From: an uncultured Eubacteriales bacterium
Lineage (GTDB): Bacteria; Bacillota; Clostridia; Oscillospirales; Acutalibacteraceae
NCBI GenBank assembly: GCA_934725345.1
Contig: CAKVBG010000052.1
Location: forward strand, 1-7,597
Length of the DNA: 7,597 bases
Direction: 5' to 3'
In this document: one piece after another, positions 1 to 6,797 of the stretch
Layout of the letters: each line of letters starts with the position of its first letter
Numbering within the stretch: the first letter of the stretch is position 1
Program-made: the position numbers and the translations under genes
The notes under the pieces: model-generated
The model's database searches: none
What the model saw: the letters and a program-made list of their open reading frames with translations, nothing else
What the model was told of the DNA's origin: nothing

Positions 1-260
1 GGCGTATACTTTCTGAAACCTTGAACAAACTAGGTATTTGGAACATTGGTGGGGAGAATTCTCCGTACATTTGGTTTAAATGCCCTAAAGGGATGAGCTC
101 TTGGGATACTTTTGATTTTCTTTTGAAAAACGCTAATATCGTTACTACTCCTGGTTCAGGTTTCGGGAAAAGCGGTGAAGGTTTTATGAGACTTTCTTCG
201 TTTGCATCTCGTGAGAAGGTTATTGAGGCTGCAAAGCGATTGGAAAAATTAAAGTTTTAG
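1..260 (+). CDS. dapL: LL-diaminopimelate aminotransferase, C-terminal fragment
   Basis: This is the 3' end of a gene cut by the window edge; the reading frame begins at base 3 and ends with TAG at 258-260, giving 85 residues. The family is a PLP-dependent class I/II aminotransferase that converts tetrahydrodipicolinate plus glutamate to LL-diaminopimelate in one step, for lysine and peptidoglycan synthesis in the cytoplasm. The visible part carries the family's C-terminal signatures: GGENSPYIWFK, SSWDTFDFLL, then TPGSGFG followed by GEGFMRLSSF and SREK. The arginine of GEGFMR (codon 189-191) matches the residue that holds the substrate carboxylate in this fold. The PLP-lysine region lies upstream of the window. 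The gene is followed after 47 bases by recA on the same strand. Other class I/II aminotransferases are possible, but the GGxNxPYxW plus TPGSGFG combination is typical of DapL. Confidence 0.88.
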   Translation, partial: RILSETLNKLGIWNIGGENSPYIWFKCPKGMSSWDTFDFLLKNANIVTTPGSGFGKSGEGFMRLSSFASREKVIEAAKRLEKLKF

Positions 261-294
261 TAAGGTTTATACAAAGTAAAAAAATAAAGAATTC

Positions 295-299
295 GGAGG
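295..299 (+). promoter_or_regulatory. Ribosome binding site of recA
   Basis: GGAGG lies 8 bases before the ATG at 308. It decides the start: a second ATG at 301 is only one base from this site and opens a five-codon frame that stops at 316-318. Confidence 0.8.
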
Positions 300-307
300 A
301 ATGAAAA

Positions 308-1366
308 ATGTCATTTGATAAAAATAAAGCACTTGAAACAGCCCTAAGCCAGATTGAAAAACAATTTGGAAAAGGTGCAGTTATGAGATTAGGTCAAAAT
401 GAAGCAATGCAGGTAGACGCCATTCCAACAGGTTCTCTTTCTTTGGATATTGCTTTAGGTATCGGTGGCTTACCGAGGGGAAGAATTATAGAAATTTATG
501 GTCCTGAATCTTCAGGCAAAACCACTTTAGCACTCCACTGTATTGCTGAAGGGCAAAAAATGGGAGGCTGTGCAGCTTTTATTGACGTTGAGCACGCACT
601 TGACCCTGTGTATGCTGCGGCTTTGGGCGTTGATGTTGATTCGTTATTAGTATCTCAGCCTGATACAGGTGAGCAAGCTTTAGAGATAACAGAATCTCTA
701 GTGAGGTCAGGGGCAATAGATGTTCTAGTTGTAGACTCAGTTGCGGCACTTGTTCCTCGTGCAGAAATAGAGGGAGAAATGGGCGATTCTCATGTTGGAC
801 TTCAAGCAAGATTGATGTCCCAGGCACTCAGAAAACTTGCTGGGGCAATTTCTAAATCCAACTGCGTAGCTATATTCATAAACCAACTAAGGGAAAAAGT
901 TGGTGTTGTTTATGGAAACCCTGAGGTTACTCCTGGTGGGCGTGCTTTGAAGTTTTACTCTTCTGTGCGTATAGATATCCGCAAAATTGAAACCCTTAAA
1001 GCTAACGGAGAGGTGATAGGCTCCAGAACAAGAGCTAAGGTGGTTAAAAATAAGATGGCTCCTCCTTTCCGTGAGGCTGAGTTTGACGTAATGTATGGAG
1101 AGGGAATTTCGCGTGAAGGTGAACTGCTGGACTTAGCCGTCAAGTTTGATGTAGTTCAAAAAGCAGGTTCTTGGTTCTCTTACAAAGATCAAAAATTAGC
1201 CCAAGGACGAGATAAGGTGAAAGAATATTTCAAAAGCAATCCAAGTATAATGGAAGAAATAGAAAAACAAGTGCTTGAGCAATATGATAGACTTTATGCC
1301 AAAAATTCTGTTTCGTCTAATTTGGAGAATCCAATAGTTGACCCTTCTTCTGAGGAAAATGAATAG
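308..1366 (+). CDS. recA: Recombinase RecA
   Basis: RecA is the ATP-dependent DNA strand-exchange protein. It forms filaments on single-stranded DNA, drives homologous recombination and stimulates LexA self-cleavage. The 352 residues match the usual bacterial length. Visible motifs are Walker A GPESSGKT at 65-72, the catalytic glutamate E95 in DVEHALDP, Walker B VLVVDS ending near D143, DNA-binding loop L1 around 155-164, and loop L2 starting at INQLREK (191-197) with the ATP-sensing Q193. The C-terminal domain has SWFSY and QGR motifs, and the last dozen residues are acidic (DPSSEENE), as is common for the autoinhibitory tail. One small oddity is valine at 94, where most RecA proteins have alanine. 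The gene ends inside the start of recX. No SOS box was found in the visible upstream 307 bases. The sequence is most like clostridial RecA. Confidence 0.98.
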   Translation: MSFDKNKALETALSQIEKQFGKGAVMRLGQNEAMQVDAIPTGSLSLDIALGIGGLPRGRIIEIYGPESSGKTTLALHCIAEGQKMGGCAAFIDVEHALDPVYAAALGVDVDSLLVSQPDTGEQALEITESLVRSGAIDVLVVDSVAALVPRAEIEGEMGDSHVGLQARLMSQALRKLAGAISKSNCVAIFINQLREKVGVVYGNPEVTPGGRALKFYSSVRIDIRKIETLKANGEVIGSRTRAKVVKNKMAPPFREAEFDVMYGEGISREGELLDLAVKFDVVQKAGSWFSYKDQKLAQGRDKVKEYFKSNPSIMEEIEKQVLEQYDRLYAKNSVSSNLENPIVDPSSEENE

Positions 1367-1964
1367 TAGCGAAAAGATAGTTATCACCAACATTAAACAT
1401 GCTTCAAAGGGTAGGTCTTTCATATATGCCGATGGAGAATACCTTTTGAGTATGCCTACAGAATTAGTGGTCAAGTCTAGGATAAGAAAAGGCTTGGAAA
1501 TAAGCCAGGAACATCTCTCAGAATTACTGTTTAAGACTGAATTTTATAAAGTTAAAGAGAAAGCTTTAAATATTCTTTCTTATAGAGCGCACTCTAGGGG
1601 AGAACTTGAATTTAAAATAAAAGACGGCTTTTCTGAAGAAGTCGTCTGTGCGGTTTTAGATAACCTGGAGGAGAGTTCACTTTTAAATGACGAAAATTTT
1701 GCTAAAGAGTACGCGTGCTATCTTTATAGAAGTAAAGGCTACGCCGTAAAAAGAATAAAGTTGGAACTTAAAAATAAAAAAATAGATTCGGAAACAATTG
1801 CAAAAATTATAGACGACTTAGAATTGGACGAAATCTCAAATCTTGAACGAATAATAGAAAAAAAGCGGTTTAAAAATTTAGAAGATAAAAAACTTAAACA
1901 AAGAGCTTTGGCGTATTTAATGAGATTGGGTTATAGTTGGGATCAGATAAATTCGTGTTTGTAA
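1359..1964 (+). CDS. recX: Regulatory protein RecX
   Basis: RecX binds RecA filaments and limits or tunes their activity; it is a small all-helical cytoplasmic protein. The chosen ATG start gives 201 residues. Family signatures are clear in the middle: ALNILSYRAHSRGELEFKI (69-87), a LLNDENFAKEY block (108-118), and RSKGYAVKRIKLELKNK (124-140). A C-terminal three-helix repeat ends in RALAYLMRLGYSWDQI. The start overlaps the recA stop by 8 bases in another frame, and a weak GAGG (1352-1355) precedes it inside recA, so translation is probably coupled to recA. A TTG at 1338 in the same frame would add seven residues but has no ribosome binding site and no family support. The N-terminal extension before the first RecX repeat (about 60 residues) is usual for Gram-positive RecX proteins. 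Confidence 0.92.
   Translation: MNSSEKIVITNIKHASKGRSFIYADGEYLLSMPTELVVKSRIRKGLEISQEHLSELLFKTEFYKVKEKALNILSYRAHSRGELEFKIKDGFSEEVVCAVLDNLEESSLLNDENFAKEYACYLYRSKGYAVKRIKLELKNKKIDSETIAKIIDDLELDEISNLERIIEKKRFKNLEDKKLKQRALAYLMRLGYSWDQINSCL
1623..1646 (+). other. Possible mRNA hairpin inside recX
   Basis: GACGGCTTTT (1623-1632) can pair with AGAAGTCGTC (1637-1646) around a CTGA loop, giving ten pairs including two G-U wobbles. The wobbles pair only in + strand RNA; on the minus strand they become A-C mismatches. No U-tract follows on the + strand, so it does not look like an intrinsic terminator. It may be a chance product of the coding sequence. Confidence 0.3.
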
Positions 1965-1973
1965 AGGGGTGCA

Positions 1974-2567
1974 GTGGAAATTAACTTACCTAATAAATTA
2001 ACTATCTTCAGAATTATGATTGTTCCTATTGTGGTTTTACTTTTAAGTTTAGATAATTTGGAGTATAAATACTTATATTCCGGTATATTTTTTCTAATTG
2101 CCTCCTATACTGACCATCTCGATGGACAAATCGCTCGGAAAAATAATATCGTTACTGATTTTGGCAAAATCATGGACCCTTTGGCAGATAAAATTTTAGT
2201 TAGTTCTATATTTATTTGTTTCGTGGGACTTGGTTTGGTTCCTTCTTTAGCTGCAGCAATTATCGTGGTTCGGGAATTCATCGTGACTTCCTTGCGGTTT
2301 TTAGTTTTGCAGGGTAAGGGCAAGGTTATATCGGCAAACATTTTGGGGAAACTTAAAACTTTTACGCAGATTGTTAGCATAATGAGTATATTTGTGATAC
2401 AAACATATCTTGAATTTTCAGCAAAAAATAATTTTGCTTGGACTATAAACCAAAATGCGTTATATATTTTTAAAGACGTGCTTATTTGGGCTTCGGTACT
2501 GTTTTCGTGTTTATCGGGGGCATCTTATATTTTTCTAAACAGAAAATTTATAGTGTTTAGTGCGTGA
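1974..2567 (+). CDS. pgsA: CDP-diacylglycerol--glycerol-3-phosphate 3-phosphatidyltransferase
   Basis: PgsA is a membrane enzyme that joins CDP-diacylglycerol and glycerol-3-phosphate to form phosphatidylglycerol phosphate, the committed step to phosphatidylglycerol and cardiolipin. The 197 residues fit the family. The complete CDP-alcohol phosphotransferase motif DxxDGxxARx8GxxxDxxxD is present, with D47, D50, G51, A54, R55, G64, D68 and D72; the aspartates bind the divalent metals. The N-terminus EINLPNKLTIFRI and VREFIV (99-104) are typical of PgsA rather than of phosphatidylserine or cardiolipin synthases. Hydrophobic stretches near 12-27, 34-46, 76-97, 132-146 and 165-187 are membrane segments. 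The start is GTG, chosen because LPNKLT follows at once and AGGGG (1965-1969) lies four bases upstream. It begins 9 bases after recX. In many Firmicutes pgsA also lies near recA, usually upstream of it. Confidence 0.93.
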   Translation: MEINLPNKLTIFRIMIVPIVVLLLSLDNLEYKYLYSGIFFLIASYTDHLDGQIARKNNIVTDFGKIMDPLADKILVSSIFICFVGLGLVPSLAAAIIVVREFIVTSLRFLVLQGKGKVISANILGKLKTFTQIVSIMSIFVIQTYLEFSAKNNFAWTINQNALYIFKDVLIWASVLFSCLSGASYIFLNRKFIVFSA

Positions 2568-2597
2568 ATAAAATTTAGAAGTCGGGAGGATAATTAT

Positions 2598-3992
2598 ATG
2601 AAACTTTATAATACGTTGACCAGAAAAAAGGAAGAGTTTAAATCCATTGAGGCGGGAAAAGTAATGGTGTATGCTTGCGGACCAACGGTTTACAACTATA
2701 TCCATTTGGGTAATGCCAGACCGCTATGTGTGTTTGACGTAATGAGAAGGTTTTTGGAATATAAGGGATATCAGGTAAAATACGTTCAGAACTTTACGGA
2801 TGTCGATGATAAAATAATAAATAAAGCCATTTCTGAACATACGGATTTCATGAATGTTGCAAATAAATATATAAAGGAATTTGAAATTGATTCCAAATGC
2901 TTAAACGTAATGCCTGCAACAGTGCATCCCAAAGCTACTGAAAACATTGATGAAATTATAAAATCAATTGAGGGAATTATTGAAAAAGGTTTTGGTTATT
3001 CTCTTGAAAATGGTGATGTTTATTTCAGAACCAGGAAATTCAAAGATTATGGCAAGCTTTCTAAACAAACTTTAGATGACCTCCAGGCCGGTGCGAGAAT
3101 ACACGTGGATGAATCCAAGGAAGATCCTTTAGATTTTGCACTGTGGAAAGCTTCTAAGCCAGGCGAACCTTTTTGGGAGAGTCCTTGGGGTAATGGACGT
3201 CCTGGATGGCATATTGAATGTTCTTCCATGGCCAGAAAATACTTAGCTGTTACAATAGATATCCACTGCGGAGGACAGGATTTAATCTTCCCTCACCATG
3301 AAAACGAAATAGCTCAAAGCGAATGCTTGAGCGGTCAGACTTTTGCTAATTATTGGCTTCATAATGGATATATCAACATTGATAATCAAAAGATGTCCAA
3401 ATCGGCGAATAATTTTTTCACTGTTCGAGAGATTGCCAAAGAGCATGGTTATGAACCGATTCGTTATCTGATGATATCATCTCACTATAGAAGCCCAATA
3501 AACTATTCCGAAGAGATTCTTGCGCAATGCGAGGCTGCTATTACTCGTTTATATAATTTTAAAAACAACTTGAAATTCGCACTAGAAAAAGCTGATGTGA
3601 AATCAGATGTATGTAGTTTTGACTTTGACCACTACAAAAAGAAATTTATAAATGCTATGGATGACGATTTGAATACTGCTGATGCAATAGGAGTAGTGTT
3701 TGAGTTTATTAAAGATGTAAACACTCAAGTTTTATCTTCTTCGGAGTACAGTCGTGAAACAATAGAAAAAATCGTAGCCCTTTTCGAAGAATTCACTAAT
3801 GTTTTAGGTTTGATGTACGAAAAAGGAAATAATTCGCCGATTGAAGAGGAAATAAAAAAGCTTATAAGTGATAGAGAGCAAGCAAGAAGAGAAAAAAATT
3901 GGAAGTTAGCAGATGAAATTCGAGATGAACTGAATCGCAAAGGTGTAGTGATTGAAGACACTCCTCAAGGTACGAAATTTAGCTTAAAATAA
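2598..3992 (+). CDS. cysS: Cysteinyl-tRNA synthetase
   Basis: CysS is a class I aminoacyl-tRNA synthetase that charges tRNA-Cys with cysteine in the cytoplasm. The 464 residues are the normal full length. The N-terminal Rossmann domain has the HIGH-type motif HLGN at 36-39 inside YNYIHLGNARP. The zinc that selects the cysteine thiol is held by C27 (YACGPT), C208 (WHIECSS), H233 and E237 (FPHHENE); all four ligands are present. The ATP-binding KMSKS loop is exact at 265-269. The DDDLNTADA block (355-363) and the C-terminal LADEIRDELNRKGVVIEDT segment are the expected tRNA-binding parts. GGAGG (2585-2589) lies 8 bases before the ATG. The gene follows pgsA after 30 bases and leads into potA. I see nothing abnormal in it and no T-box-like leader, for which the gap is too short. 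Confidence 0.98.
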   Translation: MKLYNTLTRKKEEFKSIEAGKVMVYACGPTVYNYIHLGNARPLCVFDVMRRFLEYKGYQVKYVQNFTDVDDKIINKAISEHTDFMNVANKYIKEFEIDSKCLNVMPATVHPKATENIDEIIKSIEGIIEKGFGYSLENGDVYFRTRKFKDYGKLSKQTLDDLQAGARIHVDESKEDPLDFALWKASKPGEPFWESPWGNGRPGWHIECSSMARKYLAVTIDIHCGGQDLIFPHHENEIAQSECLSGQTFANYWLHNGYINIDNQKMSKSANNFFTVREIAKEHGYEPIRYLMISSHYRSPINYSEEILAQCEAAITRLYNFKNNLKFALEKADVKSDVCSFDFDHYKKKFINAMDDDLNTADAIGVVFEFIKDVNTQVLSSSEYSRETIEKIVALFEEFTNVLGLMYEKGNNSPIEEEIKKLISDREQARREKNWKLADEIRDELNRKGVVIEDTPQGTKFSLK

Positions 3993-3993
3993 A

Positions 3994-4002
3994 AAGGTGG
4001 TG
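3994..4002 (+). promoter_or_regulatory. Strong but displaced Shine-Dalgarno sequence before potA
   Basis: AAGGTGGTG just after the cysS stop matches the extended Shine-Dalgarno consensus with one mismatch, and the same string serves potC at 5983-5991. Here, however, no usable start codon lies at normal distance: the GTG inside it stops after two codons, and the potA starts are at 4027 (TTG) and 4036 (ATG), about 25-34 bases away. An inverted repeat fills the gap. Confidence 0.6.
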
Positions 4003-4009
4003 CGATAGG

Positions 4010-4025
4010 CGTAAATAAATTTACG
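4010..4025 (+). repeat. Perfect inverted repeat in the potA leader
   Basis: CGTAAA (4010-4015) and TTTACG (4020-4025) are exact reverse complements separated by TAAA. In RNA the stem can be extended outward by G4009-U4026, G4008-U4027 and A4007-U4028. It has no T-run of terminator type after it. It lies between the displaced Shine-Dalgarno sequence and the potA start codon, so it may be an mRNA hairpin that shortens the distance to the start or sequesters it. As double-stranded DNA it would also suit a dimeric repressor. Confidence 0.55.
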
Positions 4026-4035
4026 TTTGGAAAAA

Positions 4036-5169
4036 ATGAATTCCTCAATAATTGAATTAGATAAAATCAGTGTTTCTTTTGGAACGGAAATAATTTTAAA
4101 GGACTTAAGTTTAAATATAAAAGAGGGAGAATTCGTTACGCTTCTTGGACCTTCCGGTTGCGGTAAAACAACTACTCTTAGAATAATTGCGGGGTTTTTG
4201 AATCCGGATAAAGGGGATATTTTTTTCAAAGGTAAAAAAATAAATAATGTCCCTGCTCACAAAAGAGAAGTCAACACAATTTTTCAAAAATATGCTTTAT
4301 TTCCTCATCTGAATGTTTATGAAAACGTAGCTTTTGGACTTCGAATTCAAAAAAAACCTGAAGAGGAAATAAGGGAAAAAGTCACGGAAATGCTCAAAAT
4401 GGTTAACCTAGGAGGGTTCACGGAGCGAAACATAGATTCTCTTTCAGGAGGTCAGCAGCAAAGGGTTGCAATTGCAAGAGCACTGGCTAATAATCCAAAG
4501 GTGTTGTTATTGGACGAGCCCTTGGGTGCACTAGATTTGAAACTTCGTAAAGATATGCAAGCTGAGCTAAAGAGCATCCAGCAAAAAACAAAAATAACTT
4601 TCATTTTGGTTACGCATGATCAAGAAGAGGCGCTATCGATGTCAGACACCGTTGTTGTTATGGACAAAGGCAGTATCCAGCAGATAGGTTCCCCAAAAGA
4701 TATTTATAATGAGCCTCAAAATGCTTTCGTTGCGGACTTCATAGGTGAAAGTAACATTTTACCGGCAGTTATGATTGAAGATTTCAAAGTTAAGTTTGCA
4801 GGGAAAGAATTTAAGTGTTTAGATAAAGGTTTTGGGAAATTAGCGGTAGTGGACGCAGTAATTCGCCCCGAGGATATAAAAGTTGTTACACCTGATAAGG
4901 GTGATATCTCGGGCGTGGTTACGTCTGTTACCTTCAAAGGTGTACATAATGAAATAATAGTAGACGTTGAAGGTTTCAAATGGATGATTCAAACTACGGA
5001 AAATCAAGAAACGGGTGATGAAATAGGATTGATTATTCGCCCTAATGATATACACATAATGAAGACGTCTTCCTATTCCTCCCAAGTAGGTGACTACAGT
5101 GCTTTCAGTGATGAATTTTATGAGGAGCAACATAATTTAAATGCAAGTCAACAGGAGGGTGAGAATTGA
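4036..5169 (+). CDS. potA: Spermidine/putrescine ABC transporter ATPase PotA
   Basis: PotA is the cytoplasmic ATPase that drives polyamine import through PotB and PotC. From the ATG at 4036 it has 377 residues. The ABC domain shows Walker A GPSGCGKTT (38-46), Q-loop Q84, signature LSGGQQQR (136-143), Walker B VLLLDEP (156-162), D-loop ALD (165-167) and switch histidine H194. A TOBE-type regulatory domain follows, with IRPEDI (276-281) and IRPNDI (334-339). MNSSIIELDKISVSFG matches the usual start of the family. An in-frame TTG at 4027 would add three residues and cannot be excluded, since neither start has a normally spaced ribosome binding site. The last 34 residues after K343 contain no lysine or arginine and seven acidic residues, an unassigned tail. 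Its stop overlaps the potB start by four bases. Related ATPases for sugars or iron are similar, but the potBCD neighbours settle the substrate class. Confidence 0.95.
   Translation: MNSSIIELDKISVSFGTEIILKDLSLNIKEGEFVTLLGPSGCGKTTTLRIIAGFLNPDKGDIFFKGKKINNVPAHKREVNTIFQKYALFPHLNVYENVAFGLRIQKKPEEEIREKVTEMLKMVNLGGFTERNIDSLSGGQQQRVAIARALANNPKVLLLDEPLGALDLKLRKDMQAELKSIQQKTKITFILVTHDQEEALSMSDTVVVMDKGSIQQIGSPKDIYNEPQNAFVADFIGESNILPAVMIEDFKVKFAGKEFKCLDKGFGKLAVVDAVIRPEDIKVVTPDKGDISGVVTSVTFKGVHNEIIVDVEGFKWMIQTTENQETGDEIGLIIRPNDIHIMKTSSYSSQVGDYSAFSDEFYEEQHNLNASQQEGEN
5153..5161 (+). promoter_or_regulatory. Ribosome binding site of potB
   Basis: AGGAGGGTG lies inside the end of potA; its AGGAGG core ends 7 bases before the TTG at 5166. 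It supports that unusual start codon and the four-base overlap TTGA with potA. Confidence 0.8.
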
Positions 5170-5984
5170 AAGTTAGATGGAGTTTGTTTCCATATCTTTT
5201 ATGGATGGCAATATTTGTAATTGTACCCCTGAGTTTGGTAGTAATATTTTCTTTTACTGATACTTCAGGAAATTTTACTTTCGAAAATTTTATCGAGTCA
5301 TGCAAATATTCTTCTGTGTTTTTGAGGTCTATATCATTTGGTGCAGTTTCTACAATTTTTTGTTTAGTGATAGGGTATCCCGCAGCGTACTGCATTTCTA
5401 AGATATCTTCGAAGCATCAAAATGTTTTTATAATGTTGCTTATGATCCCAATGTGGACAAGCTTTCTCTTAAGGACCTATGCTTGGATGACTATTTTAGA
5501 ATACAATGGTCTTATAAATAAATTTGTTTCCTTTATGGGTTTTGATAAACTCAACATGATAAACACTCCCGGTGCGGTGATACTCGGTATGGTGTATAAT
5601 TTTCTCCCTTACATGATTCTTCCAATATATACTGTGCTTATCAAAATAGATAAAAAAATCATAGAAGCTGCTCAAGACCTGGGTGCTAACAGAGTTCAAA
5701 TCTTTACTAAAATAATTTTCCCTTTAAGTATACCCGGAATAGTTTCAGGGTTTACGATGGTATTTGTTCCGTCTGTAAGTACATTTATAATTTCTAAAAT
5801 GTTAGGTGGAGGATCCGTGTTGGTAATAGGTGACCTTATAGAAATGCAGTTTTTAGGCAACACCTATAATCCTCACATGGGTTCGTGTATATCACTAATT
5901 TTGATGATAATTATAATGATATGTACAGGCGTAATGAATTCGTTGGAGAGCGGTAGTTCCAAGGATGGAAATATTATTATTTAA
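5166..5984 (+). CDS. potB: Spermidine/putrescine ABC transporter permease PotB
   Basis: PotB is one of two membrane proteins forming the polyamine channel. The 272 residues match the family. About six membrane segments are visible, near 10-30, 56-79, 87-110, 136-160, 188-210 and 241-258. The cytoplasmic coupling loop that docks on the ATPase has the EAA motif EAAQDLGANRVQIF (167-180), followed by the IFPLSIPG end at 184-191. MIPMWTSFLLRTYAWM (93-108) is characteristic of PotB/PotH-type permeases rather than PotC. The start is TTG with a strong ribosome binding site, overlapping the potA stop by four bases, so translation is probably coupled. The C-terminal tail (SLESGSSKDGNIII) is short and polar before a final hydrophobic run. 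No frameshift or missing segment was seen. Confidence 0.95.
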   Translation: MKVRWSLFPYLLWMAIFVIVPLSLVVIFSFTDTSGNFTFENFIESCKYSSVFLRSISFGAVSTIFCLVIGYPAAYCISKISSKHQNVFIMLLMIPMWTSFLLRTYAWMTILEYNGLINKFVSFMGFDKLNMINTPGAVILGMVYNFLPYMILPIYTVLIKIDKKIIEAAQDLGANRVQIFTKIIFPLSIPGIVSGFTMVFVPSVSTFIISKMLGGGSVLVIGDLIEMQFLGNTYNPHMGSCISLILMIIIMICTGVMNSLESGSSKDGNIII

Positions 5985-5991
5985 GGTGGTG
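5983..5991 (+). promoter_or_regulatory. Ribosome binding site of potC
   Basis: AAGGTGGTG overlaps the potB stop codon; its AAGGTGG part ends 8 bases before TTG 5998. This site decides the potC start in favour of TTG 5998 over the ATG at 5965, which has no such site and lies within potB. Confidence 0.75.
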
Positions 5992-5997
5992 AGGCAA

Positions 5998-6795
5998 TTG
6001 AAATGGTTGAGTAAGGCCTATATTTATTTGATACTTTTATTTTTATATTCTCCGATTTTTGTATTCATGATTTTTTCATTTAACAATTCTAAAAGTAGAG
6101 CGGTATGGCATGGGTTTACTTTCAAATGGTACTTTAAACTTTTTGAAAACCAAGAGATACTCAGTGCATTTTACAATACTTTATTAATTGGAATTGTAGC
6201 TTCTTTGATAGCCACTTTGCTTGGACTTTTAGCATCTTGGGGAATAACTAAAAGTAAAAAATTTACTCAAAAAATAATTATGAGCTTAACTAACATCCCG
6301 CTGATAAATCCAGAGATAGTTATGGGTGTTTCATTGATGTTGATGTTTGTTTTTTTGCATAACAACTTAGGAATTTTCAGACCGGGTATTGTAACTCTAA
6401 TATGTGCACACACTACGTTTTGCCTGCCTTACACGATTCTCTCAATAATGCCTAAACTCAAGCAAACGGACTCTAACATTTATGAAGCAGCCCAAGATTT
6501 AGGATGTAATCCGTTGCAAGCGTTTTTTAAGGTTGTTTTGCCGCAGATTATGCCGGGAATAGTAACGGGGTTTATAATATCGTTTACTATGTCTATTGAT
6601 GATTTTGTTATCAGCTATTTTACAGGTGGCACAACTCAAACTTTACCCATCACCGTGTACTCTATGACGAGAAAGATGGTTAGTCCGGAGATAAATGCAC
6701 TATCGAGTATATTGTTTTTAGTTGTATTTGTTTTGCTTTTAGTGGTTAATTTCAGAAGAAGTAAAGATAAACCCTTGGAAGTTCATAAACTTTAA
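5998..6795 (+). CDS. potC: Spermidine/putrescine ABC transporter permease PotC
   Basis: PotC is the second channel subunit of the polyamine importer. From the TTG at 5998 it has 265 residues and begins MKWLSKAYIYLILLFLYSPI, the expected N-terminus for PotC with its first membrane helix at about 8-28. Five more hydrophobic segments follow, near 60-83, 94-119, 128-145, 175-196 and 230-251. The EAA coupling motif EAAQDLGCNPLQAFFKVVLP spans 153-172. FTMSIDDFVISYF (186-198) and the TLPITVYSM block (206-214) are PotC/PotI signatures. The gene lies 13 bases after potB. An ATG at 5965 in the same frame would add 11 residues overlapping potB; that stretch reads through the ribosome binding site as KVVR and is unlikely to be protein. 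The sequence looks intact. Confidence 0.94.
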   Translation: MKWLSKAYIYLILLFLYSPIFVFMIFSFNNSKSRAVWHGFTFKWYFKLFENQEILSAFYNTLLIGIVASLIATLLGLLASWGITKSKKFTQKIIMSLTNIPLINPEIVMGVSLMLMFVFLHNNLGIFRPGIVTLICAHTTFCLPYTILSIMPKLKQTDSNIYEAAQDLGCNPLQAFFKVVLPQIMPGIVTGFIISFTMSIDDFVISYFTGGTTQTLPITVYSMTRKMVSPEINALSSILFLVVFVLLLVVNFRRSKDKPLEVHKL

Positions 6796-6797
6796 AT

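Noticed and set aside
240..273. Possible recA promoter: TTGGAA (240-245) and TATACA (268-273)
   Set aside because: The spacing of 22 bases is too long for a normal sigma-70-type promoter and the -35 element is poor.
301..318. Small open frame ATG 301 to TGA 316-318 overlapping the recA start
   Set aside because: It has five codons and only one base between GGAGG and its ATG; this is a by-product of the recA leader.
1338..1358. Longer recX start at TTG 1338
   Set aside because: It would add seven residues inside recA with no ribosome binding site, while ATG 1359 has GAGG just upstream and fits a typical stop-start overlap.
579..1474. Minus-strand open frames opposite recA and the start of recX (579-827, 955-1143, 1196-1474)
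   Set aside because: They lie opposite clearly conserved genes, have low-complexity or unrecognisable products and no ribosome binding sites; they are shadows of the real genes.
1610..1646. Minus-strand intrinsic terminator from the recX hairpin followed by TTTTATTTT
   Set aside because: On the minus strand two stem pairs become A-C mismatches, and no minus-strand gene was found that would need a terminator here.
134..2156. 13-base direct repeat TAATATCGTTACT at 134-146 (dapL) and 2144-2156 (pgsA)
   Set aside because: Both copies encode NIVT in unrelated proteins, and one such match is expected by chance in an AT-rich window of this length.
4005..4017. ATA codons at 4005 and 4015 as rare potA starts near the displaced Shine-Dalgarno
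   Set aside because: ATA is a very rare start; the 4005 frame is not that of potA and soon stops, and the 4015 codon would add residues without family support, although spacing alone would allow it.
4716..5395. Minus-strand open frames opposite potA and potB
   Set aside because: They overlap conserved transporter genes over their whole length and show no family resemblance.
5965..5997. Longer potC start at ATG 5965
   Set aside because: It lacks a ribosome binding site and would translate the AAGGTGGTG site itself; TTG 5998 has good spacing and gives the family-typical N-terminus.
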